A stretch of DNA of 50,679 bases from Plantago elongata (GCA_036897095.1 JAYMSP010000457.1:1-50679); one strand, 5' to 3'. Shown: positions 24,984-39,476, counted from the first letter of the stretch. Notes: generated by a model not told the origin, from the sequence alone. Numbers and translations: made by a program.

Positions 24984-27900
24984 ATGGAGGGCGATTTGGT
25001 GCGCAGGTGCATCGCTGCCGCTACTGAGAGCACCGCCGCCGTCGATAGGTGGCGTAAGCAGCGTCGTACTCTCGAGCGATTGCCGTCTGATTTAGCTGAG
25101 CCTCTATTTCGCCGCCTCCTTGACCGCCGACTGCTAACTCCTTCTCTCCTCGAGTATGCCTTCTTATTTCAGCTCCAATTGTTCTTGTACATTGTACTAT
25201 TCAGCAATTCTGAATTCTAAATGTTAGCTTTATGAGTTTCAGTTAGATGCTAAGCAGCTCGATTCAATCCGTTTTGTGTGATCAGCTGACTTTTATTGTT
25301 GTGAATTGTGATAGTGTTGAATTAGGGATTATCTGCTTAAGCTTCATGTTAAGTCACAGGTGTTGGTGCAGTGGTTTGATTGATCTGTTTGATTGATAGG
25401 AGTTAATTTATTGGACATTTTTGCATTTTATGTTAAGACGATCATGAGATTTTGAACCTATGTCTTCATTATCCGTTAGCATTTTCTTCTAGATTTCCGG
25501 CATTTGTACTTGTTAGATATATTTAAACCGGATATGTTGTTTGGCTGATAGGATGCTAGGTTCTCCATTTTGCAATCAGTACTAATTTTGTCTTCAAATG
25601 CTCCAAATACAGCGTGTAATCTTTATTTTGTTATTTCCGTCTTCAGAGTGTTTAAGTACTGTGTAGAGGAGGTTGATTTGAATGGGCAGAGCTGTGTGGA
25701 TGCTGAATGGATGGCATACTTGGGAGGATTTCGATACTTGCGTAAACTGGTACTGTCAGAATGCCCTAGAATCAATAATTCGGCCATTTGGAGTATATCA
25801 GGTGGGTAGATATTGCATTTGTGGCTTTATGCTATATATATGTGGCCACCTCTTTGAGAAAGAAAGACCAAACTCCACGGTGTTCTTGACTAAGGTCATG
25901 AATTCAATTTAATCCTACAACTTATGTCTCTCATAGAGTACTGATACACTAGATTCAGTAGTGGTTCTTGTGTACGGAATCAACCATGTATTTAAACAAA
26001 ACGACACAAAGTAGGATCCTGATTCAATTTGATAATAATAATGTTTCTCATGGTGTAATGATAAAGTATTTAAGTGGTTGTGGTTCTGGTGTACGGAATC
26101 AACCATATACTTATGTATAATGGCATGTTAGGTATTAGATATCTTATATATCTCGATTCTGGCTATGGTCTGTGGCTAGTTCACAACCTCTATCACTCTC
26201 TTCTAATTGATAGCCCTCAAAACATAAAAACCAGTTTGATCTAGTTGTGCTACACTTCTAAGTTATTGTAATATATGTCTGCTCTCCTGCCATTATGCTT
26301 TGCACTCTCCGAAGGAGCTAACTATCTGTATCTTTCTGTTTTATAAGCTGCTGCCATTGTTATTCTAAATCACCTAAACTCCTGATGCTCATGGTTTTAA
26401 TATGATGCAGTCTCCCATTATTGAATACTTTAATGTTTTCATTTCTAATTACTTAAATCTTCAGGTCTATTTGAGTTTTGGGTTAGCATATTGATGGTGT
26501 TTGCTGTTTTACCTTAGTCAGACTCAGGCATAAGCTTCATGTGTCATATAGATTCAACCAAAACTTTTCATGTATTTCAGGCATGGAAAGCTTAAAGGAG
26601 GTGGACCTGTCAAGATGCCCCAGGATAACAAATCCTGGGATCAAACATTTACTGTCACTTTCAGCTCTCGAAAAGTTGTGCATTTCAGAAACCGGCGTCA
26701 CGTCTGATGTGATTGAGGCTCTCGGATCACTACGTAATTTGTCAATGCTGGACCTCGGAGGGCTCCCTGTCACTGATTCAGCTCTAAAATCTCTTCAGGT
26801 TAATATATTTTTCATCCATGCCCTCTCCCCTCCTCCCTCACTATGGTTGCGATGTCTGAATTTCATGACTAATTTAGTAATTTGACTTCTATATGTTTTG
26901 CCCCACCTTTTGCAACCATTTTACATTTACTCTCAATGTGCATGCTATTGATCAACCGAACATATTTTATGCAATTATTTACACTCAAATCACCTTTATT
27001 TTGGTCACGAAGAAGTGGATTTACGAAACATTTTCCTATATCCTTATTTATTTTATATTTTCACCTATCACTGCACGAGAACCCTAATATATGAATTTAT
27101 TTGGGACGGATGTAGTAGTTCATAGTTGTGACGGATGTAGTAGTTCATAGAACCATATTCTTTAAAAACACGATATTTTTATTTAGTTTACTTCATGTGT
27201 CATGTCCTGGACAAAATATGTGACCAAACTCTTTGAAAACTTTCAGGTCCTTACGAAGTTGCAACATCTAGACATGTGGGGGAGTAAAATATCTAATAAA
27301 GGGGTAATTTCCCTCAAGATGTTTCCTAGCCTGAGTTTTCTAAATGTAGCTTGGACTGAAGTTACGGAGTTACCGACTTTGTCCTCTCTCAAATGCCTAA
27401 ATATGAGTAACTGCAGTATATATCATCTATTTGAAGGAACAGGCCTAGAACCTCATTTGGAGAAGCTCATACTGTCTGGAGCTACAATTAATGATGCTCC
27501 TGAGGCCTTACGATATGTTGAACCTAGTAGTCTCACGTTTCTTGACTTATCCCACTCTTCCATTCAGTCATTTGACTTTTTGCGCCCCATGAATGTATTG
27601 ACACACTTGAATCTCAGTTATAGTTCTTTGGTGGACAATGAGATGGAGTGTGTTTCTCATATAGGGGCAAATCTGATACACTTGAATATTAGCCATACCA
27701 AGGTAACCTCTGATGGGGTGGGATTATTAGCTGGACATGTTCCTCGTCTTGAAACTATATTGTTGGCTGGAACACCCGTCGATGATGCAGCTATTTCATT
27801 CATTAGCATGATGCCATCTCTTAAAGTTATTGACCTTCAGAATACACATATCCAAGGTGAATATTCCAATTTAATCAGCATCCCTCTCCTACTCCATTTT

Positions 27901-28780
27901 TTCCCCTTTCTATTCCTTTTTTAATTTTCCCCATCCATCTCATTAATATCTCTAACCTTCTAGAAACTTTTTACCTTTGCAGGTTTAATGTACCAAGAAG
28001 ACAGTGACAGTGATGTAGTAGTTCCATCATTTTCTCTTTTACAAAACCTTTGCCATTTAGAAAGGCTGAACTTGGAAGGAGTTAATGTTAAAGAAGAAGA
28101 AGCACTGTCTCCTCTCATATGCTTTAGCACATTGAGCCACTTAACCCTGAGAAGCTTTTCGCTCACAGACGCATCTCTGTACCGTCTATCGTCTCTGCCA
28201 GGCTTGATTCATCTTGGTTTCCATGATGCAGTCCTGACTAATGGCGGGCTAGATTCCTTCGTTCCTCCTCCAACTCTGGAGGTGCTGGACCTCAGAGGTT
28301 GCTGGCTTTTGACAGAGGATGTTCTTTTAGCTTTCTGCCAAATGCATCCCCAGATTGAAGTGAGTCATGAGCTTGTGCCGGTAAGCAAACGAGACTTTCA
28401 ATACACATCTCCAACTCAAGTAACCATTAGCCCTTCAAGAACAAAGTACAGAGAGAACAAGATGTCGGCATCACCTCTCAAGTCCAGTGAGCTTTTTCTA
28501 GGTTAGATATCTCGACTTTATAGGTACCAAAATTTCATTATCATGGCCTATGATATCTTATGAACCATTTTAATGTCCTTGGCTCCTTGCAGACCAGAGA
28601 TTGAAATATACCCGAGAAGAACTATTAGAGCTGCAATTTTCATCTGCAGCAGCAACCTCCTTTTATCAAGGTAAGCAACTATTATGACATTTGAAGGCCA
28701 TCTGGAAATTGTTCAAGCTTTTAACCCTATTAATATCAATGAAATTGTTCTTCTCAGGACCTGAAGAGGGCGCACTATAG
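24984..28780 (+). CDS. Leucine-rich-repeat protein (cytosolic type, plant LRR family)
   Basis: Seven exons: 24984-25153, 25647-25801, 26581-26798, 27247-27856, 27983-28501, 28593-28670, 28758-28780, joining in frame to 590 aa. There is no signal peptide, transmembrane segment or kinase domain. The N-terminus carries an Arg-rich helix with ERLPSDLAEPLFRRLL, F-box-like in spacing but not a convincing F-box. From about residue 60 to 500 there are repeated 23-25 aa LRRs of the cysteine-containing/RNI-like sort, for example LKEVDLSRCPRITNPGI, LTFLDLSHSSI and LEVLDLRGCWLLTEDVL. The tail (about 510-590) is polar, with SPSRTKY. It resembles an uncharacterised conserved plant LRR protein family (an Arabidopsis At4g23840-like protein, from memory). 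Role is unknown; protein binding is likely. The last exon codes only seven residues. Confidence in the gene is high, in function low. Confidence 0.9.
25903..26108. repeat. Tandem duplication in LRR intron 2 (period about 118 bases)
   Basis: ATTCAATTT ... TCTCAT ... GTACGGAATCAACCAT occurs at 25903-25990 and 26021-26105. The TGGTGTAATGATAAAG part looks like a tRNA A box, so it may derive from a SINE. Confidence 0.6.
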
Positions 28781-29865
28781 TATAATGTTGTACAACAGTA
28801 GCTTCCTCAGGCTACTTCCAAATACAATATCGCTTTGAGTTTTGTAGCTATGATAATGCTTTTTGTGACTGAGTTCCTGGAACCTTTTGATATTGAAATT
28901 GAGTGTTAAGGAAAAGGAAGTGCACTTAAGGTTGTTTCCATAATATTCTCATAATCTATAGGTTGTATTTGTCATTGTCAATTTTTTTGTTTCTGTTGCT
29001 AATTATCACTCTTGGTGTTTCATATTTTAAGCTCTAGGCCAGTGTAGTGTCTTTAAATTAGCAGATAATTATGTACTGGGCGTCTGGGCAAGTAAAAGGC
29101 ATGAAGCCCCCTTTTGTCTGCCACTTGCTGTTTGTTGATGCCTTGCATCGCCCTGTGTAACGATGAACTGATGTTGTCACTAGACCACATGATCTTTATA
29201 TGATGTTGGATTATCTTGATTTTATCTTTTTGTTGTTGTGTATCATCAGTTCTTGTTCTGGTGATATCTAGTTTACATTTGCTAGTTTATTTACCTTTGT
29301 TGTAAAGACTTGTTATCTTTTCGTGACTAATGAACTCTACATTTCACCTAAAAAAAAAAAAAAGATGCAGGCGAATGACACCATTAACATAATGTGAAAA
29401 TAAACTTATATTAATAAAATGAATTTAATTTAATTTTATAGCATAATTTTATTTACCTTTTATTGTGTAGTTTACGATGAAAGTAAAAAAAGAAAAAAAA
29501 GAAAAGGAAAAGCCTCGTTCGGAAGAAAAAGTTTTCTTGGAAAGATTTTAAAATACTTGTACGGGCATGCATGTAGTGGTGGGAGTATTAGTATAGTTTT
29601 CAATCAATCCATATCTCAAAATAAAATCATGGAAATAAAAAATAAAATCATGGAAATACATAAGTTTTGATGGTGTACACCAGAAGGATGATTCAGGGAG
29701 GAATATATATACATATTTATAAAGAAAAAAGAACCACTAAATCTTGTTCAAACTTATTGTAACTCACAAAAAGAGACGAATGGAAATTCATTTATTTTAT
29801 TTACGACTTTTATAGAGTGAAGGAGCTCAAGCAATAGCTTGTGTATAATCTTCAACCAGTCATGC
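28781..29865. other. Convergent 3' flanks of the LRR and LACS genes
   Basis: No gene seen. It holds an A14 run at about 29350 and a 22-base direct repeat (AAATAAAATCATGGAAAT twice, about 29620-29660). Confidence 0.5.
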
Positions 29866-32800
29866 TTATTTCATACTCTTGTACATGTCGTCAATTACAC
29901 CCTGCAAAACGTAGAGTACCATCAGCGAAAAAGCCTGAAAAAAAAGCCCTGCAACACTTAGAAAGGCAACCAAATGTAGCCAACTCAAAGGGCGAGTTCA
30001 AGATTTGAAGTTCAGTGCCCAAATTATATTAGTCTGGAGGTTGGAGAATTAAATTTGAAATAATTAGACATTTTAGAAATTAAAAAAAAAAAAATTGGTT
30101 GGGATGGGGAGGGGGTAAGCTCAGTGTAAACATGTAAACAACAAATACCTGGTAATACTTCTGTAACTGGGGTCTTTTTTTCTTAAATGTTGGGGTGATA
30201 AGGTCCCGCTCCATGTCGAACGGGACTGGATCAAGGTGCACAGCTTTAATGAACTCAAAACCCTTCAACTGTCAAATCATCAAATGATGATATTAGGAAG
30301 ATTTAGTATTTGATATGCACTTTCAGGTGCATATGACAGAGTACAGCATCATAAAATATTTTTCCGGAACTAAGGTAGTGAACTGTACAAGAATTAAAAC
30401 TGAGAAAAAAACCTTTTTTTCTTTTCCAACTTTTGCTAGCTCTCCAAGGATGTATTGTTTTACTTTTATGTTTCCACAAAGGGCATTAAAGTCCCCGGAT
30501 AAGCCATTCTGCTCAGCCCAATGCTCCACGGCTTGCTGCTTTGGGTTAATGACAGCAACAAGAAAAGACTCGAAGCTGTTCCCATATACCCATATCTGCA
30601 TTAGAAACACATGCCATTTGAATGTCATATAGCAGGGCATTACAGAGAGTGAGAACACTTTCAAGATTACTAAACTAGCCCAATTCCATATGCTATTTAG
30701 ATAAATTTAATGTGAAATATGTTTTTCACCACAATTTTTTAAACAAACAACATTCTCAATCTATGTTGTTGGCACTGCCAATTAAATAGATACTGTATTC
30801 AACAGTTTTGAATCTTGATTCTGTAATTATCTATAGGCAACTCAGTTTGAAAATATGTGGAAAAGAAGGATATACAAGATATTACCATTTCAACATCAGG
30901 AACTGAACCAAATATATTTTCCAGGTGTTCCACTGCAACATATTCCCCTTGTGACAGTTTGAAAATGTTCTTCTTTCTATCAATGATTCTCAAGCTCCCA
31001 TTTGGTTGCCATTCGCCAACATCTCCTGGTAAATCAAGAGGCTCGTAAATGGTGAGAAATTCATGAGATTAACTTCGTATAATTCCAATCTGAAAACTGA
31101 CACAAACCTGTGTGGAACCAGCCATCAACAAAAACTTCCTTGGTGAGGTCTTCGCGTTTGTAGTAGCCTGAAAATAAAGTATCACCCCGTATGCATATTT
31201 CTCCACGTGGTGTTTCTGAAAGGGCATCATAGCCCATGTCAGGGACAGATTCCAGGCAAACATCCACATTTGGCAGCGGAGGACCCACAGTACCTAGCAT
31301 ACTCATCTCATTTGGTATGGAAAGAAATGTACCGGCACAAGTTTCGGTCAAACCTTCATCAAAAAGCAAATGGAGGACATTAAAACTTCTAAGCAATCAG
31401 GAATAATGGCAGTTAATAATCATGTTAGTGTGCAATAAAACCATCATGCAGTTACGGAAATTATAATTAGAGTTCACTTAGTTAAAAGTTAGTTTACTAA
31501 CAGGTCAGGGAACTAATGTTTTAGTTTCCAGTTCACACAAAAAGATAAAAGTGAATGCATACTTGACAAGAATATAAGCAATCTTGTAAGTCATCTTAGG
31601 CAGGATAGATGATGAATTCCAGTAGTTTGGGAACTTTTTCTTTTCACATACTCCTAATAACGTGGAATGTATTTTGATTATAATTTGAGCAGGAACATGA
31701 TAATATCCTAATTCACATACAGATGCCCAAATTTACATTTGTTACTAACCAGAAACAGATCAGATGAAAGTCAATTGGCAGATAAAAAGTCTTCAAGAAA
31801 TTTTAGAGCCATGAATTATGAGCAGAAGGAAACCAATAGGTGATAAAGTCTAAAATTCAGAAGGCCAATACTTGAAGAATTAAAGGTAGCAAGATTGACA
31901 AATGAAAAATACCATATCCCTGAAGAACATGGCAGCATGACACCACTCTCATAAACTCTTCTACGTGGGGGGCAAGAGGTGCTGCTCCAGATAGCATTAG
32001 TCTTACCCTCCCCCCTAGACCTTGTTTTATCTAAAGGGCATAAAACAACAGGATCAGTCATATTTTTGCCAGAATGTGAACTGTATGAGAAGAATCCGTT
32101 ATGATCATGTCAATCACCTTACTGAATACAATTTTATCAAAGATGGGAGATGCCTCTGTGTGTTTCTGGCCCTTCCTCATATTGCGTAGTTTTCTGCAGA
32201 AGTTTTAAGGCACATAGGTATCAAACCTTTGCACGCCACAGATTGATTAAATCATAGTACACAATATTATGATCATCTAAAACTTAGGCAGTCCATAGAT
32301 TTGATTGAATATGATATAATCAAAAGGGCTTGAGAGAACCGTGGCTGGGTTTTAAAACAATTATGTTTAACCAGCACCAGGCTTTCTCAGAAGTTATAAA
32401 CAATCATGAAAAGCTATTGACGAATGGCATTTGAAGTAAGATTCCAGAGAGCTTCTATTTGTTATGTTTTGTTACTGTAAAGTAACATTGGACATATTAA
32501 CTTACAAGGAGTATGCAAACTTGAACATTGAATGCTTAATTAAACCTCCTGAAGAAACCTTCTGTTGTAAACCTGTAATAAGAAATAGTAACAAAGAATC
32601 GTGAAGGAAAAATCTCAAATAACGCCAAAAACAAGCATGACAGCAGCCAACCAGCTAAATATCATCTTAATTCTACAGTGACTTCTTTGTGCAGAACAAG
32701 TACCCTTGGGCCTTGGCACATAGACTTCCCACAGCAAGATTTTGTAAACTAATATATACTGATAGATAAAAGGCATCATAATCACATGTAATCAAAAGTG

Positions 32801-35800
32801 TTTCTCTGATGTGGCAAAACAATCCCATCAGAATACTACATATACTGGCATTCCATACTATATTATTATCTATCTGAATTCTTAACCAATGAAAGTGACC
32901 GTTCTCCAGTAACCTATTGAATGGCATAACCTAAAAGTTGAAGCAAAGAGACAAACCTGAATAAATTCTATCTAAAACCCGAGGAACCGCACAGAACACG
33001 GTTGGTTTTAGCTCCGCAATATCCTCAACCAATAACTTAACATCCTGTATATATAATAACAGCAAAGATTATAAATGAAGTTTTAACAAAATTAAATGTC
33101 AGGATCTAAGCAAAAACTCGCTGACCCCACGCCAGAATCCAATGGAGGCTCCATAATTGATGATTAGCTCTTCAAGGACTCGGTCAAATATGTGTGCCAG
33201 AGGAAGGTACGATAGATACACATCATTGACAGTCACCTTCAACACGAACAAATAAAATAAAAACTTGCATGAATTTCAAAGTACTGTGTGGTACTCAGAT
33301 AGTTGTGGAACAATGTAATGTAATGTATCTAAAGACTTTAGTTTATGCTTCAAGCAGTTGGCTTATAGATAAGAAATCTGGATAAGCGTGAAATTACCGA
33401 TTCATTCACACTATCTAGGAAACGCTTTGCTCCAGCAATCAAACTCATTATGCTGCTATTAGAGATCATAACACCCTTTGGGTCCCCAGTCGTTCCGCTG
33501 GTGTACATGATGGTACAAATGTCAGTTTTCTTTTTCACAGGAAGGTCGAATTGTTTATTTTCTCCCTGCACAATATCAGAAGCAATAGGGTAGCATCATC
33601 ACGTTGTGTAAAACACAATTGAATAGCATGAGTTGAGTGAAATAACTGCACAGAGAAGCAGGTTGGATGTGAATCATTCTTAATTCAAGTAATAGTATGA
33701 CTACATCATTAACTCTTGATTAAAGCAGTTACAACTTACAAGCATCATATGAATTTTACATTAGAATACGTAGGACGCCTACGTATATGCAATCTTTTTA
33801 TTTTCATCGCCAGTATCCCTTCTCCCTGCAAGCACACCCTTGACTACATGAAGGAAAAACCACTCAACTAAAACCACAGTACATGAGAAGTTCTGGTTTA
33901 TTGTACTTCTTTCACACAGAATTCCTGGAATAGATCTGTTTCCCTATTTGGATAAGGAAAGTTTTTTGGATTTATACATTACATTCTCTGTTTGACATGT
34001 CTGCTAAACCATTTTGCGTGATTCCATTTAGCCACAACCTTAGATTATTTTTCCATATTTCTTTCAGAAAGGAAAATTATGGAACTTAATCAAGTTGATA
34101 CAGAAAGGTTCACGTGGTTAACCATGAAAATTAAAGACTCACAACAGAGTTAGGACTCAATGAAAGTTAAAACCAAATAACATGAACAATGAAAAATCAT
34201 TGGCCAATCTAATCCCAAATAAATTAGAAAGATATTAAAGGACCAGTAAAACAGGCTTACCAATGAAATAAACTCTTCCCAAGAATAAATGGACAAGTCG
34301 AACTTTTCACCTTCTTCCTTCTGTTGAGAAGTCACCTCCCCGAAGCTCACAATTGCTGCAATTAAATTAACAACTTTGTCAGAATCAACCACATGATATT
34401 GATATTAAGAAAACAGACTCACGAGACACTTACCTTTTAAGTACTTTGCTGCACCAGGAAAAGTTTTCAACAGCTGCAAATCCAGGAGAACAGGAATGCA
34501 TATATCAGCATAAAATCCAATTTACCAGCAAGTAGCAACTAGTCACATGATGCAGATATAATAAACATTTTCAAAAGTTCCCAACAAGTTCTGGGTCCAT
34601 TACATCTGACATTATGGAAGAGTTGGATCTCAAGTATTGTATTAGATGATCATTGTAAAGTAAGCAGTGTTCTCACATAGTGCAATACTGGAATAACTGA
34701 AAATTATGGGAGGCCTAGACAATCATTAATAATGAAAACTACATGTTCATATACTTCACACAATTTAATCTATCATCACTAATATAAACCTAGCATCTTT
34801 ACATTTATTACAGCAGTTGATCTAAAACTTTTTAGAGGGCATTACAACATTTTTTACTTTTTACCCTTCTTCTCATGGCCTGTGTAATTAGTTCTCAGTT
34901 ATCTATTGTGTTAAAATAATGAGTGCTGATATGGCTAAAGTGAAACTCGCAGCCTGATCTTGCTGGAGCATGGTGAAGATGCTGGTCAAGTTGTGTAACT
35001 TGCATGAGAACTTCAGACTAGAACCCCCAATAAAACATTAAACCCAAAAGCGAGTTAAACTTCAACATTCAAAAATATTACCTCTGAAACTTTTTTCTCT
35101 TCTACAAATGCAAGAGTAACTTCTGCATGGCATATGATGAATTCAACTGCACCAGCACCTGAATACAGCCAGATTGAAGAACTCAGTCCACTAAACACTC
35201 ATTTGTTAAACTTTTAGGTGCACTCAAAACATGATAGGAGACACTTGTGAATCGGTTCACTGAAGACATACATAATAAAATACATCAAACTGCTAAGTAG
35301 GAGGCACTTACCTAATGTGTCGTATAAAGGCACGCAATAGAGTCCATGAGCATTACACGCCTGCATAAGTTTGTTTGCAATTAAGTAGCATTAACAATGT
35401 CATTTCAAACCATTACAATTGGAATGCACCTTTAGAGACGAAGCAGGCCAATCAAGAATGAATAGAAGAGGTTAAAATACTATGGTGGGATAACTGAAGC
35501 AAAAGATATAGGATATAATATCATGCTTTTTTGTACAAATAGAAATGTTAAAATCCACGAACGAGAGAACTAAAGGGAGGTAATTGAATATAATAACAAC
35601 ACCGGATATTTGGAGGAAAAAGGGATCTCTAGACAATGCTACTTAAAAACTTGTAGTATGACCATGAGAAGGCTATTGTACTGAAGAGGCACCACAATCC
35701 ACAGCTACTTCTTTTGAGTTAAAGACTATATTTAACAAATTTTAAGGTTGCAATACCACCACCTTTTAGAAGAGAGCACTGGATCCTAATATATATAGAT

Positions 35801-37816
35801 AGATTCAAAATCTAATTTCTTAGATTTTGTTGTGGCAAGAGTCGGTATTCAAACTACATCTTTAGACCATATAGTTGTACCTCTTCTCTGGGTTAGTGAT
35901 CTGGCCCCTGTTATATTTTCTTTTACAAAGATAAATAGGTTCTGTTAACAGGACAGATCAGTATCTTGAGAAAGTGTTACTATAAGACACCTAAATAACC
36001 TTAGATTAATGTATAATATTTTGGTTATGTATTAACAAAGGATCTGATTATCCAATCTAGATCTCTAAGCCCTTTCAAATTAAAGCCTGGATAATGGAAC
36101 AAAGTTTCCAGTATTAACAGTCAGGGTCAATGCTTGAACCAGTTTGGTAATATTCATATCAGTTAAGGAATACACAAGTCTTTTGGAAGGTGGTGAATAG
36201 ACAGAAAGGGCAGAAAATAAAAAAATCATAAGATTTACCTCCATACTCATGATCCACTCAGCACAATTAGCCCCATAGATTCCACATTTTCCTCCCTGAT
36301 ATCATGAAGCAGACAAATTGAAAATGAAATTGAGTAACTATTTCATAATAGAAATACTGCCAGCATATATTTATAATACTAAGTACACTTGTAACACTAA
36401 GACAGTATAAGTTGAACAGATAACTTCAGAACAAAAAAAACAGAGAGCTATTGCAAACCAGGAAGAAAGCATGCCTAGGTATAACGATTTGAACAGAAAC
36501 TAGTAACTATAGCAATGCAATACCATTTTCTGTAAATAACAAGCAACATACCTCTTAACTCTCCACAAACATGGAGACAAGGTAACTAAAACAAAAGGTA
36601 GAAACAAATTTATGGAGGGTACATGATGGAACTTCGTAAGCTGGCTTGTAAGAACATACATATACAACATATAATCTATTTCGACAATGACACGCTTCAC
36701 CTCCAACCAATAGGTCGGGGATTCGAGTCACCCTTTAGCCATTTAAAAAAAAAAACATATAATATATTTCAATTAAGTATCTAGCACAGCTATTTACCTT
36801 TTCTACAAGAAAATAAAAGTTAAAACAAAAAATAAAGATCCATCACCGATTCTACTGAAACTTACTTCACCTACACCAGAAGCACGAATGGAATTGCCAA
36901 CTTTGAGTACCATGTCATATACTTGTTTGTAAGTCATCCATTCGTATTCACCAGCCTGGAGACGATACACGGGACCTTGCAATTAGCCAATGGGTATAAA
37001 AGAACAAGAGTCTAAAATGTCTAGTGATAGTGATATATGAATCAGCCAGACATGACAAATATACCTTGCCATTGACATTCTTACGACGACCAAGCATTTT
37101 GTTGTTCGGATACTTCTCTACTGACAAACTGTAACACAGGAAAATGTTTATCATAAATATGCAGCTCCAAGAAAAATATACTTCTAGATTGGAAAGAGAT
37201 TAACACAGAATTCATCTAAAACAGTAATATAATTTCAGTAATGCTGCATGATTAGCAAACAGTACTATTCGATCGATTCAATTATCCAACATATCAGTGT
37301 GAAGTTAGTGAAAAAGTTGATTAAGGAGAAGGAGAAAGACTAGTAAAACTTAGAGAACTTCTTTCCTATTCTCCAATTTGCATCTAAAACTATCAGGCAA
37401 TATACATTAACACATATTCAAAGAACTGCTCAATCGAAATAGACCCTGTATACGTTGGCTTGAGCATTCAAACGAACAGATTCAAAACACAAACCAAACG
37501 CCTTTTCCACCAGAACAGTCAAAATTGACACACGGAGCTTCAATCAATACGATAAACAAATCGCATAATCAGTTAATCACTGTTCAGCACACAGCAGCCA
37601 ATCAAAGTACCAAACAACACTCGAGAAACGTAAAAGGTACGACTGATTAAAATCTAACCGGAAAATATCCCAGCAGCTATCGAGACCAGGAATCGGCGGC
37701 GGAAAACCGTCCTTGGCGGAGATACTCCGGTAAGCAGGTCCCATGGAAGGATTTCCATCCTTTGCAGGCTTCGAAGGCTCCACCTCAGTGATATAACACT
37801 TGCTATTGTCCGACAT
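29866..37816 (-). CDS. LACS4: Long-chain acyl-CoA synthetase, LACS4 type
   Basis: Nineteen exons on the minus strand: 37816-37659, 37128-37065, 36955-36866, 36295-36239, 35360-35312, 35158-35082, 34473-34434, 34355-34261, 33565-33398, 33236-33126, 33044-32957, 32572-32506, 32193-32118, 32030-31913, 31353-31108, 31025-30886, 30595-30413, 30268-30149, 29901-29866. They give 660 aa in one frame; Arabidopsis LACS4 is about 666. The AMP-binding P-loop is [14 protein letters not shown] (exon 9). [29 protein letters not shown] and [10 protein letters not shown] follow. The adenylate/linker motif is [20 protein letters not shown], and the C-terminal [16 protein letters not shown] closes the fold. It activates long-chain fatty acids with ATP and CoA, most likely at the ER, for lipid and wax or cuticle supply (family knowledge). 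Assignment to LACS4 among LACS1-5 relatives is by overall resemblance. Confidence 0.93.
36685..36755 (+). mobile_element. Short tRNA-like SINE, copy 2 (in LACS intron 3)
   Basis: ACGCTTCACCTCCAACCAAT, GGGGATTCGAGTCACC (B box), CTTTAGCCATTT, then 11 A. It lies in the intron between 36866 and 36295, on the opposite strand to the gene. Confidence 0.65.
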
Positions 37817-39069
37817 TGTCGCAAAGTCTCACTCTCGATTCTGCCTAATCGTGGATCGTGCGTGTATGGTAACGTATGCACAAATTGATTTTGGTGATGA
37901 TAGGGTAGAGTTGTGGTTTAAGGTGAAGAAATTGATAAATAATTGGCGAAGAGATGAGAAGAGAAGACTTGTATTAGAGTGTGGGAGAGAGATAGGTACA
38001 ACATGCAAATTGAATCGGTAGCAGAAGCAAGGTGACGGAGTTGAGAATTTGACTTCTATTAAAAACTCTTTCATTCTCGTGATCCTTGTGATGGAGAAAT
38101 TGTCATAGGGGTATAATTCGGAAACTTATTTTCATTTTTTTTATTTTGTTAATTTGCCATAGCAGTTCAAACTTCGCATTTATAATTTACTTGAATATTT
38201 TTACATTTATAGGTTATAAGTAATTCACAATTAAAATTAAAAATATTTAATTGTGAAAATTTAAAACGGTAAATTATTTCTGGAATGGAGGAAGTACTGT
38301 TGAGGAGTTGACTTTCCTGATGTAATTAATCTTTGTATGAATTTTTACTGTAAAAGGGTAAACAAACTCAAATAAGTTTGTGTGAGAAAACATTAACAAA
38401 GGATCGAAAATAACAATCTAATGAAACTCATATTTTTCATATTATACGTGATTTTGCTATCATATAAAAATTTGGATATTATGGTCTTCAAAGTTCGTGA
38501 TAAATTTATACTATATTGAATATATATTTAAAGGTATTTAGTAGAATATGTTAAGCTGAATTAAACCATTAAGTGATACACGGTAAAATTTAGTCTCTTT
38601 TAATATACAATCTACTGAGTATCGGACCAATTATACATGTTATATGTCGGATCCATAAATAATTAGTAGTATTATAAATCTTGTATAAGTATGTTGTTCT
38701 TATTAAGAATTTGTATAAATTTTAATATCTACTAAATATTTTTAATATGAATTTATATATTATTAATATGGATTTATACATCTACTTACTCCTATTACTT
38801 TTTGATTAGACAACCATTCATGCTTATCACAAGGTTTATTATAATTGTGAACATTTCCATTAACAATGTGTGAAAGTCTATGGTCACTAGGTGATGACTT
38901 CAGAGTTTCAAGGTCTAATTTGAAGTCAATTCAAATTGCATACCAAACGGTCACTTAATCTTCAGTGTTGAATACTTGAATTCTTAGTCTTCAGGGTAAT
39001 TAGAAATTTGTATCTAAAATTCATGATTAGCTAGCTAGCACACACATAATGACATTATTAAGGTTGGAT
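37817..39069. other. LACS promoter side and intergenic region
   Basis: No further gene. The LACS 5' leader is probably within 37817-38100. A CCTATAAATG box lies at about 38204-38213 on the minus strand, too far to be a sure TATA box. Confidence 0.4.
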
Positions 39070-39152
39070 GCTTGGAGAAGAAATTGAACCCGTAAACCTC
39101 TTTTTGATTAGTATTAAGAGATACTTATACTTCTTCACCAATTACACCAATA
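39070..39152 (-). mobile_element. tRNA-derived SINE-like fragment, second type
   Basis: On the minus strand TGGTGTAATTGGTGAAG resembles a Pol III A box, and ACGGGTTCAATTTC a B box, about 50 bases apart as in tRNA genes. Not foldable as an intact tRNA. Confidence 0.4.
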
Positions 39153-39476
39153 AGACCGCCATCAAAATAGGAGTCAAACCCATAAACAATTAAGAATATT
39201 CATGCTTGCAAAAGTCAACGAGAATCACATACATCTGGCATGAGGTGTTGTTTATGTATCTTGTACGGTCGATCACTAATATTTTAAAAACGAAAAAATA
39301 ATAATATGTAAAGAAGTGAGCTCATAAATTACATGTTTCTAACTTATTTGGTGCGACTTGCCAGTTTGTATATTAACTTTACATATATCTTGAATCAAAT
39401 TCATTCCTGACTATGTATACACAAAATGTCAAAAAATTGGATCCTCTATGTAGGAATTTGAAATTTAGATCAACGA

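Noticed and set aside
32195..32500. Missing exon in the LACS gene
   Set aside because: The expected peptide after [10 protein letters not shown] is present in the exon 32572-32506, and joining to 32193 keeps the frame, so nothing is lost.
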